The notes under the pieces: model-generated
Told to the model about the DNA's origin: nothing
Database searches by the model: none
Seen by the model: the letters and a program-made list of their open reading frames with translations, nothing else
Assembly (NCBI GenBank): GCA_937897645.1
Contig: CALCNV010000031.1
Span: 62,001-126,000 of the forward strand
Length of the DNA: 64,000 nucleotides
Direction: 5' to 3'
DNA from: an uncultured Lysobacteraceae bacterium
Lineage (GTDB): Bacteria; Pseudomonadota; Gammaproteobacteria; Xanthomonadales; Xanthomonadaceae
Translations under genes and position numbers: made by a program
Part shown: in pieces, positions 52,825 to 61,716 of the stretch
Position numbering within the stretch: the first letter of the stretch is position 1
Layout of the letters: every line of letters starts with the position of its first letter

Positions 52825-53700
52825 CTACGGCACCGGCGTGCCCGGCTTGCCGTCGATCATCGTCCGCACCTCGAACAATTCCGGGAAGAAGGTCAGCTCC
52901 AACGCCTGTTTCAGGAAACCCACCCCGCTGGACCCGCCGGTGCCGCGCTTGAAGCCGATGATGCGCATCACCGTGCGCATGTGCCGGAAACGCCACAGCT
53001 GGAACTGCGTCTCCAGGTCCACCAGGTCCTCGCACAGCGCGTATTCCAGCCAGTACGCATCGGTGTCTTCGTAGATTTTTTCGAACACCGGCAACAGCGC
53101 GGGATCGGAACGGTGCGGCAGGCTCCAGTCGCGTTCGATGTTCGCGTGCGGCACCGCATGGCCCTTGCGCGCGAGGTAGCGCAGGAATTCGTCGTACAGG
53201 CTGGGTGCTTCCAGCACCGCGCGCAGGCCTTCCGCGCCTTCGGCGTCGTAGGCGAACACGCGCAGCATGTCCGCGTTCTTGTTGCCCAGCAGGAATTCCA
53301 TGGTCCGGTACTGCAACGACTGGAAGCCGGACGACGGCCCCAGCACCGGGCGGAATTCCATGTATTCGGACGGCGTCAGCGTTTCCAGCACCGACCATTG
53401 CTCCGTCAACTGCCGCAACACCTGCTTGCAGCGCGCGAAGATCTTCTGGCACGGGTCGATCTCGTCCCGCTGCAGGCACGCCACCGCGGCACCCAGCTCA
53501 TGGATCATCAACTTCATCCACAGCTCCGACACCTGGTGCTGCACGATGAACAGCAACTCGTCGTGATGCGGAGGGTCCGACGCCAATTGTTGGGCGGACA
53601 GCAGGCGATCCAGCCGCAGGTAACCACCGTAGGTCATGCGTCCCTGCAGATCGGTATGGATGCCTGCTTCAAGCGGTCGTTGGTTGTCCTGGATGCTCAT
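52825..53700 (-). CDS. kynA: Tryptophan 2,3-dioxygenase
   Basis: 291 residues. The substrate-site residues are in HHDELLFIVQHQ (His) and SEYMEFRPVLGPSSGFQS (Arg, Ser). The haem-ligand His is in RFRHMRTVMRIIG, and GTGGSSGVGFLK is the mobile lid. It opens the indole ring of tryptophan to N-formylkynurenine. It closely follows the Xanthomonas type whose structure is known. No other kynurenine pathway gene is seen nearby. Confidence 0.95.
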   Translation of the reverse strand: MSIQDNQRPLEAGIHTDLQGRMTYGGYLRLDRLLSAQQLASDPPHHDELLFIVQHQVSELWMKLMIHELGAAVACLQRDEIDPCQKIFARCKQVLRQLTEQWSVLETLTPSEYMEFRPVLGPSSGFQSLQYRTMEFLLGNKNADMLRVFAYDAEGAEGLRAVLEAPSLYDEFLRYLARKGHAVPHANIERDWSLPHRSDPALLPVFEKIYEDTDAYWLEYALCEDLVDLETQFQLWRFRHMRTVMRIIGFKRGTGGSSGVGFLKQALELTFFPELFEVRTMIDGKPGTPVP

Positions 53701-53835
53701 GCGTTACCGGCACAGGGGGGAGCACCATGGTAACGGTTCGGCGAGACCGGAGGTGTCATGCACAAGCCCCATCGTTCCGGCACAATCGGACTCCGCGAGG
53801 CGACCCGCCCGCGTTCGACAAAATGGAGTGGGGGC

Positions 53836-56800
53836 ATGGGAATGAGGGTGACGGGGAGCGGGCTTGCGGGAGTTCTGATTTTGGCCATGGTGGCGCTGGG
53901 CGTACCCGTCAATACACGGGCGCAGGTGGTCATCAGCCAGGTCTATGGCGGGGGGGGCAACAGCGGCGCACCCTACAAGAGCGATTTCATCGAACTGCAC
54001 AACAACTCGACAGGAGCCGTGAGCCTGGATGGTTGGTCAGTGCAGTACGCCAGCGCTACCGGCACCAGTTGGGCCCGGACCAACCTCAGCGGCAACCTGC
54101 CGGCCGGTGCTTATTACCTGGTCAAGCAAGCCGACGGCGCAGGCTCAGCGCCTGATCTGCCAACTCCGGACGCCACCGGCACGATTGCCATGTCCGGCAC
54201 TGCCGGCAAAGTCGCCGTGGTCAACAGCGTCAACACGCTGACCGGCGCCTGCCCTGGAGGAACCATCGACTTCGTTGGTTTCGGGGCGACGGCCAATTGC
54301 TCTGAAGGCTCGGTGCCTACCTTGGCACCCAGCAACACGTTGGCCGTACTGCGCGCCAATGGAGGCTGCACCGATACCAACAACAATGGGGGCGATTTCG
54401 CCAGCGGCGCGCCTTCACCAAGGAACATGGCCACCGCGCTCAAACTATGTGGTGCCACCGGCTTGCCTATCCTGACCATCCAAGATGCCGCAGCCGACGA
54501 AGGCAATGGACCGGGTTGGACGTTCTCGGGCATGGTCCTAGTGACCCTCAGCGAGCCGGCGGGCCCGGCGGGTGTGACCTTCAATGCGCATACCTCTGCC
54601 GGCACCGCGCTTCCGGGGTTCCAGAATGAAACCCCAGAAGCCGATTACATCGAGCAAACCGGTTGGTCGGTCACCATCGCCGAGGGCTTGACTGCGTCAG
54701 CCTTCGTGGTGCCGATCTATGGCGACACCAGGCAGGAGGCTGACGAGACCTTGTTCATCAACCTCACCGACGTGGCCGGTGCCATCGTCGGCAGGGCGCA
54801 GGCCACTTACACCATAGTCAACGACGACGTAGTTCTGGTTCCGATCCACGACATCCAGGGCAGCGGAAGCATCTCGCCAAGGGTCAACCAGCTGGTGTCC
54901 ACCATAGGCACCGTCACAGGCCGCAAGGGCAACGGCTTCTTTCTGCAGTCACGCGATGCGGAGGCCGATGCAGACCCAGCGACATCGGAAGGCATCTTCG
55001 TGTTCACCGGTACCGTTCCGCCGGCCAGCGCCGAGCCGGGCAACCAAGTGCGTGTCACCGGTACGGTCGTTGAATACGTTCCGACCACCGATCCCGACCA
55101 ACCACCACTGACCGAGATTGGTGGCAATCCCAGCATCGCTCTGCTGTCAACGAATAATCCGTTGCCCACGCCCGTCGTGCTCAGTGCAACGTTTCCAGAC
55201 CCGTCGGGTCCTCTCGAACAACTCGAACGCGTCGAAGGCATGCGCGTCACCGTGCCGAGCTTGACGGTTGTCGCACCGACCGAGGGCAATACCAACGAAA
55301 GCAGCGCCACCGGCACCACTACCGGCATCCTGCACGCCGTGGTGACGGGCGTGCCGCGCCCGATGCGCGAGCCCGGCATACAGGCGCCGAACCCCCCGCC
55401 GGCAGGCAGCAGCATCCCGCCGATTCCGCGCTGGGATTTCAATCCCGAGCTCATGACCATCGACAGCGATTCGCTGGGTGGTCCAAGCTACGTGCTGGAC
55501 CTGTCCGCCGGCACCGTGATCGAAGGGCTGACCGGCCCGATGGATTTCGGCTTCAGGCGGTACACCATCCATCGGGACCCCACGGCGGCCATCGTTGTGT
55601 CGGGTGGAATCACCCCCACGCCGGTACGCGCGCCCACGTTCGATGAATTCACCGTGGCCGCTTACAACATGGAGCGCTTCTTCGACACCACCAACGACCC
55701 CGCGATCGGTGAGCCGGTGTTGACTGCGGCGGCGTTCGCCAATCGCCTGGGCAAGGCTTCGCTGGCCATCCGCGACTACCTCAGATTGCCCGACATCCTG
55801 TTAGTGGTGGAAATGGAAAACCTGACCACCTTGCAGGCGGTGGCCGCGCGCGTGAATGCCGATGCGGCAGCAGCCGGCATGCTGAATCCGCAATACGTCG
55901 CCTACCTGCAGGAAGGCAACGACGTGGGCGGCATCGACGTCGGCTTTCTGGTCAAGACGCGGGAAGTCGACACCGGCATCCCCAGAGTGCAGGTCATGGC
56001 CGTGACCCAGCAGGGCAAGGATACGACCTGGGTCGAACCCAGCGGGTCGGTCAGCCTGCTCAACGATCGCCCACCGCTGGTGCTCGACGCGGTCGTCCAC
56101 TACCCGACCGACCGCGAGCCGGACCCGATCACCGTGATCGGCGTGCACCAGCGATCGCTCAACGACGTGGACAGCACCGAACCGTCCGGTCCCACGACGC
56201 TCGGCGATCGCGTACGCCGCAAACGCCAGCACCAAGCTGAATACTTGGCCAGCGTGATCCAGCAAATGCAGGTTGCCGACCCGGCACGCCGTATCGCCGT
56301 ACTGGGTGATTTCAATGCGTTCGCGTTCAACGATGGCTTGGCGGACACCATGAACGTGGTGACCGGCACGCCAACGCCGGACAACCAGACCGCAGTCCCC
56401 GGCGACGGGCTTGACCTCGTCGATCCCGATCTGGTCAACCTGGGCGTGCTGGAACCACAGGCGGAACGCTACTCCTTCGTCTTCGGAGGCAATGCACAAA
56501 GCCTGGACCACGTACTGGCGAATGAGGAGTTGATCCTGGCCAGCACAGCGTTCAGCTTGGACCATGCGCGCATCAACGCGGATTTCCCGGAGGTGGGGCG
56601 TAACGATGCTAACTCGCCGGTGCGCCTGTCCGACCACGATCCGGTGGTGGCGTATTTCGAATCGCGTCCGCGTACCGACCTGTCCGTAAGCGTGGCTACC
56701 GAGGCGCCTGCGGTTCTGGCTGGCGAACCTCTGCGCTATGGCGTCACCGTCACCAATCTGGGACCCGCCGACGCGACCTCGGCCGCCGTCGGTTTCGCAT

Positions 56801-57462
56801 TGAACATCGAGCGCCCTCGGTTCACTGTGAGCCCACCGGATGGATGGACCTGCGATGCGCCATTGATCGACATCGGAGCTACTTCAATAGCATGCATGAC
56901 GGCATCGCTTGCTAGCGGCGCCAGCGCCGTTTTCGTCGCCAGTGCCATTTCGGGACCGGATACCGGCAGCCAGGTCGCGCTGGCCACTGCCGTGGACAGC
57001 CCGCTTTACGACAGCATCAAGAGCAACAACCAGGCATCGATTGCGATAAGCGTGGGTACTGCGCCGCGACCAGACCTGGGCGTGCAGTTGTCCGGACCGC
57101 CCAGCGTGCCAGCCAACCAGCCTGTAGCCGATTACACTGCCTCCCTGTCCAACCATGGTTCGCTGGAGGCAACCAGTCCGGTCCTTTTGCTGAGTGGACC
57201 GACCGTGGTTCCCGCCGCGCTAGTAAGCGTGCCTCCGAGTTGGAAGTGCGAGGTGAGTCAGGGCAGCCGTGCTCCTACGTTGGTCTGCAGTAGTGACGTG
57301 CCGCTTGCCGCGGGCTCCACCGTATCGTTCGGACTGAGCGTGGCCGCCCCCGCGTCCGGCGACACCACCACGGTCCACTTGGACGCCGCAGTATCGTCCG
57401 GCAATCATGACGCGGACGAGTCGGACAATACCGCGGTCATCGCCACGCCCGTGTCGCCGTAA
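53836..57462 (+). CDS. ExeM/NucH-type secreted nuclease with lamin-tail and DUF11 domains
   Basis: 1208 residues from the ATG at 53836 with GGAG upstream. Signal peptide to about 28, then a lamin-tail domain (ISQVYGGGGNSGAPYKSDFIELHN at its start, cited in part as DFIELHNNS), a Calx-beta-like domain (about 205-330), an OB-like region (about 335-430) and an endonuclease/exonuclease/phosphatase domain (about 600-945) with VAAYNMERFF, LGDFNAFAF and RLSDHDPVVAYF. Two DUF11-like repeats close the protein. It resembles extracellular DNases that act in biofilm remodelling and nutrient supply. Confidence 0.88.
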   Translation: MGMRVTGSGLAGVLILAMVALGVPVNTRAQVVISQVYGGGGNSGAPYKSDFIELHNNSTGAVSLDGWSVQYASATGTSWARTNLSGNLPAGAYYLVKQADGAGSAPDLPTPDATGTIAMSGTAGKVAVVNSVNTLTGACPGGTIDFVGFGATANCSEGSVPTLAPSNTLAVLRANGGCTDTNNNGGDFASGAPSPRNMATALKLCGATGLPILTIQDAAADEGNGPGWTFSGMVLVTLSEPAGPAGVTFNAHTSAGTALPGFQNETPEADYIEQTGWSVTIAEGLTASAFVVPIYGDTRQEADETLFINLTDVAGAIVGRAQATYTIVNDDVVLVPIHDIQGSGSISPRVNQLVSTIGTVTGRKGNGFFLQSRDAEADADPATSEGIFVFTGTVPPASAEPGNQVRVTGTVVEYVPTTDPDQPPLTEIGGNPSIALLSTNNPLPTPVVLSATFPDPSGPLEQLERVEGMRVTVPSLTVVAPTEGNTNESSATGTTTGILHAVVTGVPRPMREPGIQAPNPPPAGSSIPPIPRWDFNPELMTIDSDSLGGPSYVLDLSAGTVIEGLTGPMDFGFRRYTIHRDPTAAIVVSGGITPTPVRAPTFDEFTVAAYNMERFFDTTNDPAIGEPVLTAAAFANRLGKASLAIRDYLRLPDILLVVEMENLTTLQAVAARVNADAAAAGMLNPQYVAYLQEGNDVGGIDVGFLVKTREVDTGIPRVQVMAVTQQGKDTTWVEPSGSVSLLNDRPPLVLDAVVHYPTDREPDPITVIGVHQRSLNDVDSTEPSGPTTLGDRVRRKRQHQAEYLASVIQQMQVADPARRIAVLGDFNAFAFNDGLADTMNVVTGTPTPDNQTAVPGDGLDLVDPDLVNLGVLEPQAERYSFVFGGNAQSLDHVLANEELILASTAFSLDHARINADFPEVGRNDANSPVRLSDHDPVVAYFESRPRTDLSVSVATEAPAVLAGEPLRYGVTVTNLGPADATSAAVGFALNIERPRFTVSPPDGWTCDAPLIDIGATSIACMTASLASGASAVFVASAISGPDTGSQVALATAVDSPLYDSIKSNNQASIAISVGTAPRPDLGVQLSGPPSVPANQPVADYTASLSNHGSLEATSPVLLLSGPTVVPAALVSVPPSWKCEVSQGSRAPTLVCSSDVPLAAGSTVSFGLSVAAPASGDTTTVHLDAAVSSGNHDADESDNTAVIATPVSP

Positions 57463-57474
57463 CCGTTGCAGGCA

Positions 57475-57504
57475 AGTGGAACACGGTCACTGCCGTGTTC
57501 CACT
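57475..57504 (+). terminator. Hairpin after the nuclease gene
   Basis: AGTGGAACACGG and CCGTGTTCCACT form a perfect 12-bp stem with a six-base loop, 13 bases after the stop codon. No T-run follows, so it may be a weak terminator or an RNA-stabilising hairpin. Confidence 0.6.
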
Positions 57505-57615
57505 GATTCACCGTGTTGCGGCGTATTGTTGCGGTGCAGGACGTGCCTGCAGTCCAGGTTCCTTAACATGTCGCGCTCTATCATTCGCCGCACATGGTTC
57601 AAGGATCACCACGCG

Positions 57616-58692
57616 ATGACCCTCGCCGCGCAATTCGAGATCGAGTACCTGCAATACCTGGGCCCGGACGGAAAAACCGTCCGCGACGACCTGCCGGCCG
57701 CGGCCCGCGACACGCCGCGGCTGCTGGAACTGTTCAAGCAGATGTTGTTCGTGCGCGTGTTCGATACCAAGGCCGTGGCCCTGCAGCGCACCGGCAAACT
57801 GGGCACCTACGCCTCGTGCCTGGGCCATGAAGCCACGCATGTCGGCATCGGTGCCTCCACCTTGCCCGAGGACACGTTCGCGCCCAGCTACCGCGAGTAC
57901 GGCGCGCAGTTCATGCGTGGCGTGCGTCCGCGCGAGGTGCTGCTGTACTGGGGCGGCGACGAACGCGGCAACGATTTCGCCGTGCCGCGCCACGATTTCG
58001 CCTGGTGCGTGCCCATTTCCACCCAATGCCTGCATGCCGCCGGCGCGGCGCTGGCATTCAAGCTGCGCGGCGAACAACGCATCGCGGTGAGCACCTGCGG
58101 CGATGGCGGTTCCTCCAAGACCGACTTCTACGCCGCGCTCAACTCCGGCGGCGCCTACGAATTGCCGCTGGTGCTGTGCGTTATCAACAACGGCTGGGCG
58201 ATCTCGGTGCCCCGCTCCGCACAGACCGGCGCACAGACGCTGGCGCAGAAAGGCATCGCCGGCGGTGCGTTCTGCCTGCAGGTGGATGGCAACGACTTGA
58301 TCGCCGTGCTGGAAGCGATGCGCATCGCCACCGAGCGCGCACGCAACGGACAAGGCACCAGCGTGTTGGAATTCGTCACCTACCGCTTGGGTGACCACAC
58401 CACCGCCGACGACGCGCGCCGCTACCGCGACGATGCGGAAGTGAGGGCCGCCTGGGAACGCGATCCCATCCCACGCCTGCGCATCTGGCTGACGGCACAA
58501 GGCTTGTGGAGCGAGGTCGACGAAGTTGCATGGAAGGAAGAATGTGGGCGCCTGGTCGACATCGAGGTCAACGCCTACCTGGAAACACCGGTGCAGCCGG
58601 TGGAAGCGATGTTCGACCATCTCTACGCCGATCCGCCGCCGGAGTTGCTGGCGCAACGCGCCGCGGCCATCGCGCTGGAGGGTCGCTCATGA
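57616..58692 (+). CDS. pdhA: 2-oxoacid (pyruvate or branched-chain) dehydrogenase E1 alpha subunit
   Basis: 358 residues from the ATG at 57616. The thiamine-diphosphate motif is GDGGSSKTDFYAALN...VINNGWAIS (GDG-x25-NN). LGTYASCLGHEATHVGIG and SYREYGAQFMRG are typical of the alpha2beta2 E1 class. It decarboxylates a 2-oxoacid and passes the acyl group to E2. Pyruvate and branched-chain oxoacids cannot be separated by eye. Its stop overlaps the E1 beta start as ATGA. Confidence 0.88.
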   Translation: MTLAAQFEIEYLQYLGPDGKTVRDDLPAAARDTPRLLELFKQMLFVRVFDTKAVALQRTGKLGTYASCLGHEATHVGIGASTLPEDTFAPSYREYGAQFMRGVRPREVLLYWGGDERGNDFAVPRHDFAWCVPISTQCLHAAGAALAFKLRGEQRIAVSTCGDGGSSKTDFYAALNSGGAYELPLVLCVINNGWAISVPRSAQTGAQTLAQKGIAGGAFCLQVDGNDLIAVLEAMRIATERARNGQGTSVLEFVTYRLGDHTTADDARRYRDDAEVRAAWERDPIPRLRIWLTAQGLWSEVDEVAWKEECGRLVDIEVNAYLETPVQPVEAMFDHLYADPPPELLAQRAAAIALEGRS

Positions 58693-59762
58693 ACATAGAC
58701 GCCACAACTGCACCTGTGGGAGGGGCTTCAGCCCCGACGGCTTCGGATGGAGTCGGGACTGAAGTCCCTCCCACAAAAGCCACGCTGCCCATCACCTTGA
58801 TCGAAGCAATCACCCAGGCCTTGGCCTGGGAAATCGCGCACGATGATTCGGTGGTCGTGCTGGGTGAAGACGTGGGCGTCAACGGCGGCGTGTTCCGCGC
58901 CACCGCCGGCCTGCAACAACGCTTCGGTTCCGAACGCATCCTGGACACGCCGCTGGACGAAACCACCATCGCCGGCCTGACCGTGGGCATGGCCGCGATG
59001 GGCATGAAGCCGGTGGCGGAAGCGCAGTTCGACGGCTTCGTATATCCGATGGTGGACCACCTCATCTGCCACGCCGCGCGCATGCGTTACCGCACGCGCG
59101 GGCGCCTGCACTGCCCGATGGTGCTGCGCGTGCCGTGGGGTGGCGGTATCCGCGCACCGGAGCATCATTCCGAAGCCAACGAATCCATCTTCACTAACGT
59201 GCCCGGCTTGCGCGTGGTCATGCCGTCCTCGCCGCAGCGCGCCTACGGCCTGCTGCTAGCCGCGATCCGCGACCCGGATCCGGTCATCTACATGGAACCC
59301 AAGCGCATCTACCGCCAGTACAAGGAAGTGGTGGTCGATGACGGCGAAGCCCTGCCGCTGGACGTGTGCTTCGTGCTGCGTGACGGCAGCGACGTAACCC
59401 TGGTGACCTGGGGTGCGCAGGTGAAGGAAACACTGGAAGCCGCAGAAGCACTGGCAACGCAGGGCATCAGCGCGGAAGTGATCGACGTGGCTACGCTGAA
59501 GCCGCTGGATTTCGACACCATCGCCGAATCGGTGTGCAAGACCGGGCGCTGCGTGATCGTGCATGAGGCGCCACGCACGGCAGGGTTCGGTGCCGAAATC
59601 GCGGCGCGCCTTGCCGAGAGTTCGATGTATGACCTGGTCGCACCGGTGGAACGCGTGACCGGCTACGACACGCACATCCCGCTGTTCCGCCTGGAAATGA
59701 AATACCTGCCCAGCGTGGACAAGATCATTGCCGCTGCGAAACGCGTGATGGCGGCGGGCTGA
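58689..59762 (+). CDS. pdhB: 2-oxoacid dehydrogenase E1 beta subunit with repeat-derived N-terminus
   Basis: 357 residues. The family start (LPITLIEAITQALAWEI) is preceded by about 33 residues, of which residues 9-29 are encoded by a REP-like palindrome (58715-58775), read as VGGASAPTASDGVGTEVPP. After that the protein is normal: LGEDVGVNGGVFRAT, LDETTIAGLTVGMA, PWGGGIRAPEHHSEA. It forms the E1 heterotetramer with the alpha subunit. The insert seems tolerated as a flexible tail. Confidence 0.88.
   Translation: MNIDATTAPVGGASAPTASDGVGTEVPPTKATLPITLIEAITQALAWEIAHDDSVVVLGEDVGVNGGVFRATAGLQQRFGSERILDTPLDETTIAGLTVGMAAMGMKPVAEAQFDGFVYPMVDHLICHAARMRYRTRGRLHCPMVLRVPWGGGIRAPEHHSEANESIFTNVPGLRVVMPSSPQRAYGLLLAAIRDPDPVIYMEPKRIYRQYKEVVVDDGEALPLDVCFVLRDGSDVTLVTWGAQVKETLEAAEALATQGISAEVIDVATLKPLDFDTIAESVCKTGRCVIVHEAPRTAGFGAEIAARLAESSMYDLVAPVERVTGYDTHIPLFRLEMKYLPSVDKIIAAAKRVMAAG
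58715..58775 (+). repeat. In-frame REP-like palindrome inside E1 beta
   Basis: TGTGGGAGGGGCTTCAGCCC at 58715 is mirrored by the arm ending GTCCCTCCCACA at 58775, around a GGCTTCGGATGGA loop. It is the same family as 40867-40932 and is translated without a stop or frameshift. Confidence 0.9.
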
Positions 59763-60121
59763 TGCAGCGTGCCCGCGTGATCGCCGCACACCGCGCGCCG
59801 GATCGTCCACCGATCCGCGTCGCGACCGGCGACACGGTGACCCTGGGTGAACGCGATGGCGACTGGCCGCAGTTCGTATGGACCACGCTGGCGCAAGGCC
59901 TGGGCGGCTGGATTCCCGCGGTGTTGTTCGACAACGAGGTCGGCCAGGCCACCGCATTGGGTGATTACGACACGCGAGAGCTGGCGACCGACATCGGCGA
60001 GATCGTGCACGTGCAACGCGAACAGGAAGGATGGTGGTGGGCGGAGAACGCCAGCGGCGACACCGGATGGATTCCGGCACGCGCCATCGAGCTGATAGAA
60101 GGCGAGCCTGGTTCCTTGTAG
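59762..60121 (+). CDS. Tandem SH3-like domain protein of the dehydrogenase operon
   Basis: 119 residues. Two bacterial SH3-like segments: residues 1-60 (GDTVTLGERDGDWPQFVW, GLGGWIPAVLF) and 65-119 (TDIGEIVHVQREQEGWWWAEN, cited as GEIVHVQREQEGWWWAE, and DTGWIPARAIEL). The start overlaps the E1 beta stop as TGATG, and E2 follows, so it belongs to the operon. A role in holding the complex together or binding a proline-rich linker is conceivable but unproven. The TAG stop is part of a repeat at 60118. Confidence 0.8.
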   Translation: MQRARVIAAHRAPDRPPIRVATGDTVTLGERDGDWPQFVWTTLAQGLGGWIPAVLFDNEVGQATALGDYDTRELATDIGEIVHVQREQEGWWWAENASGDTGWIPARAIELIEGEPGSL

Positions 60122-60190
60122 GTCCGAGCTTGCTCGGATGCTCTTGGCTGGATTCCAAATAATAAGCAGCCGAGCAAGTTCGGCTCTACA
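60118..60190. repeat. REP-like inverted pair, GTAGGTCCGAGCTTGCTCGG family
   Basis: TGTAGGTCCGAGCTTGCTCG at 60118 is mirrored by the arm ending CGGCTCTACA at 60190. Its first TAG is the stop codon of the SH3 gene. It lies 27 bases upstream of the E2 start. Confidence 0.85.
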
Positions 60191-60216
60191 ACCCACATGA
60201 CGACCTGGATTTGCAC

Positions 60217-61614
60217 ATGACCGACACGAAGACTTTCCATCTTCCCGACCTGGGCGAAGGCCTGCCGGATGCCACCATTGTCGAGTGGTTCGTGAAGGAA
60301 GGCGACGTGATCCGCCTGGACGAGCCGCTGGTGTCGATGGAAACCGCGAAGGCGGTGGTGGAAGTGCCTTCACCCGTATCCGGGAAAGTGTTGAAGCTGG
60401 CTGGCGGCGCGGGAGACATCGTGGTGACCGGCGCGATGCTGGCCGAATTCCAGCTTGATCCCAACCTGCCGCAGCGTGCGGATGGGCAAGACACCGGACA
60501 TTCCCATGCTCACGCTGTTGTGGGAGGGGCTTTAGCCCCGACGGCTTCGGACCCAGTCGGGGCTAAAGCCCCTCCCACAACAGCAGATGCTGATGCAAAT
60601 ACGGAACGCGACGATGCAGGCACCGTGGTCGGTGCCATGCAAAGCTCCAACGCCGTGCACCAGGAGCACGCCATCGCCGTCGGTGGCGTGAAGGCCATGC
60701 CTGCAGTGCGTGCTACTGCAAGGAAACTTGGCGTAGATCTGTCGCGCGTACGCGCTACAGGCCCGGACGGCACGGTGACGATGGCCGATGTGAAACAAGC
60801 TGCAGCCAACCCACCCCCCGTAGGAGCGCCCCCTGGGCGCGATGCTCCTGCAATTAAACCTGCATCTGTCGAAGAAAAGCATCGCGGGCAGGGCCCGCTC
60901 CTACAAGAGCGTGCGCGCACACCGCTTTCCACGACCGGCAAACCCATGCGCACCCAGCCGCCCGGCGTGATCGCCAGCGGCCAGCCGGAACCACTGAAGG
61001 GCGTGCGTCGCAACATGGCGCGGGTGATGGCCGATGCCCATGCCAAGGTAGTGCCGACCACGCTCAACGACGATGCCGACGTGCAGGCGTGGTCGCCCGG
61101 CAACGACCTGACCGCACGTCTCGTGCGCGCGCTGGTCAGCGCATGCCAGGCCGTGCCGGCGATGAATGCCTGGTTCGACGGCGGCACGCTGACACGCACC
61201 CTGCATGCACACGTGGACATCGGCATTGCCGTCGATACCGAAGACGGCCTGTTCGTTCCCGCGCTGCGCAATGCCGACCTGCTGGATGCACACGGCATAC
61301 GCGAAGGCGTAAACCGCCTGCGTGCACAGGTGGAAGACCGCAGCATCGCAGCCTCGGAACTCAGTGGCTATACGATTTCACTATCCAACTTCGGCATGTT
61401 CGCCGGCCGCTATGCCACGCCGGTCGTCGTGCCGCCCTGCGTGGCGATCGTCGCCGCTGGACGTGCACGCATGCAGCTGACCCCGGTTGCGAGTGGCTTC
61501 GAAGCGCACAAAGTCATCCCGTTGTCGGTGACCTTCGACCACCGCGTGTCCACCGGCGGCGAAGCAGCGCGCTTCCTGCGGGCGATGCTCGACGACCTCG
61601 CACTTTCGAATTAA
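60217..61614 (+). CDS. pdhC: 2-oxoacid dehydrogenase E2 acyltransferase with repeat-derived linkers
   Basis: 465 residues from the ATG at 60217. The lipoyl domain (about 1-80) carries the lipoyl Lys in VSMETAKAVVEVPSP. The E1/E3-binding domain (about 157-195) reads MPAVRATARKLGVDLSRV. The catalytic domain (about 255-465) ends with TFDHRVSTGGEAARFL containing the active His. Both linkers contain REP-like palindromes read in frame (60516-60582 and 60820-60904). It moves the acyl group to CoA. No E3 gene is in the window. Confidence 0.9.
   Translation: MTDTKTFHLPDLGEGLPDATIVEWFVKEGDVIRLDEPLVSMETAKAVVEVPSPVSGKVLKLAGGAGDIVVTGAMLAEFQLDPNLPQRADGQDTGHSHAHAVVGGALAPTASDPVGAKAPPTTADADANTERDDAGTVVGAMQSSNAVHQEHAIAVGGVKAMPAVRATARKLGVDLSRVRATGPDGTVTMADVKQAAANPPPVGAPPGRDAPAIKPASVEEKHRGQGPLLQERARTPLSTTGKPMRTQPPGVIASGQPEPLKGVRRNMARVMADAHAKVVPTTLNDDADVQAWSPGNDLTARLVRALVSACQAVPAMNAWFDGGTLTRTLHAHVDIGIAVDTEDGLFVPALRNADLLDAHGIREGVNRLRAQVEDRSIAASELSGYTISLSNFGMFAGRYATPVVVPPCVAIVAAGRARMQLTPVASGFEAHKVIPLSVTFDHRVSTGGEAARFLRAMLDDLALSN
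60516..60582 (+). repeat. In-frame perfect palindrome in the first E2 linker
   Basis: Two arms of 27 bases (starting TGTTGTGGGAGGGGCTTTAG) are perfectly complementary around a 13-base loop GGCTTCGGACCCA. Translated as VVGGALAPTASDPVGAKAPP, nearly the same peptide as in E1 beta. Confidence 0.93.
60820..60904 (+). repeat. In-frame REP-like palindrome in the second E2 linker
   Basis: GTAGGAGCGCCCCCTGGGCG at 60820 pairs with an arm ending GGCCCGCTCCTAC at 60904; GCGATGCT/AGCATCGC pairs inside. It belongs to the GTAGGAGCGCCCC family. It is read as VGAPPGRDAPAIKPASVEEK and onward without a stop. Confidence 0.88.
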
Positions 61615-61617
61615 CCC

Positions 61618-61698
61618 GGTAGGAGCGCCCCATGGGCGCGAGCTTTTGATTTTCGCGCAATCCGGGCAAAGAGCTCGCGCCCATGGGGCGCTCCTACC
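61618..61698. repeat. REP-like inverted pair, GTAGGAGCGCCCCATG family
   Basis: GGTAGGAGCGCCCCATGGGC at 61618, four bases after the E2 stop, with its inverse ending GGGCGCTCCTACC at 61698. Confidence 0.85.
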
Positions 61699-61716
61699 AA
61701 TCCAACGGAGATTTGC

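Noticed and set aside
57508..58656. 382-residue minus-strand frame
   Set aside because: Antisense of the E1 alpha gene.
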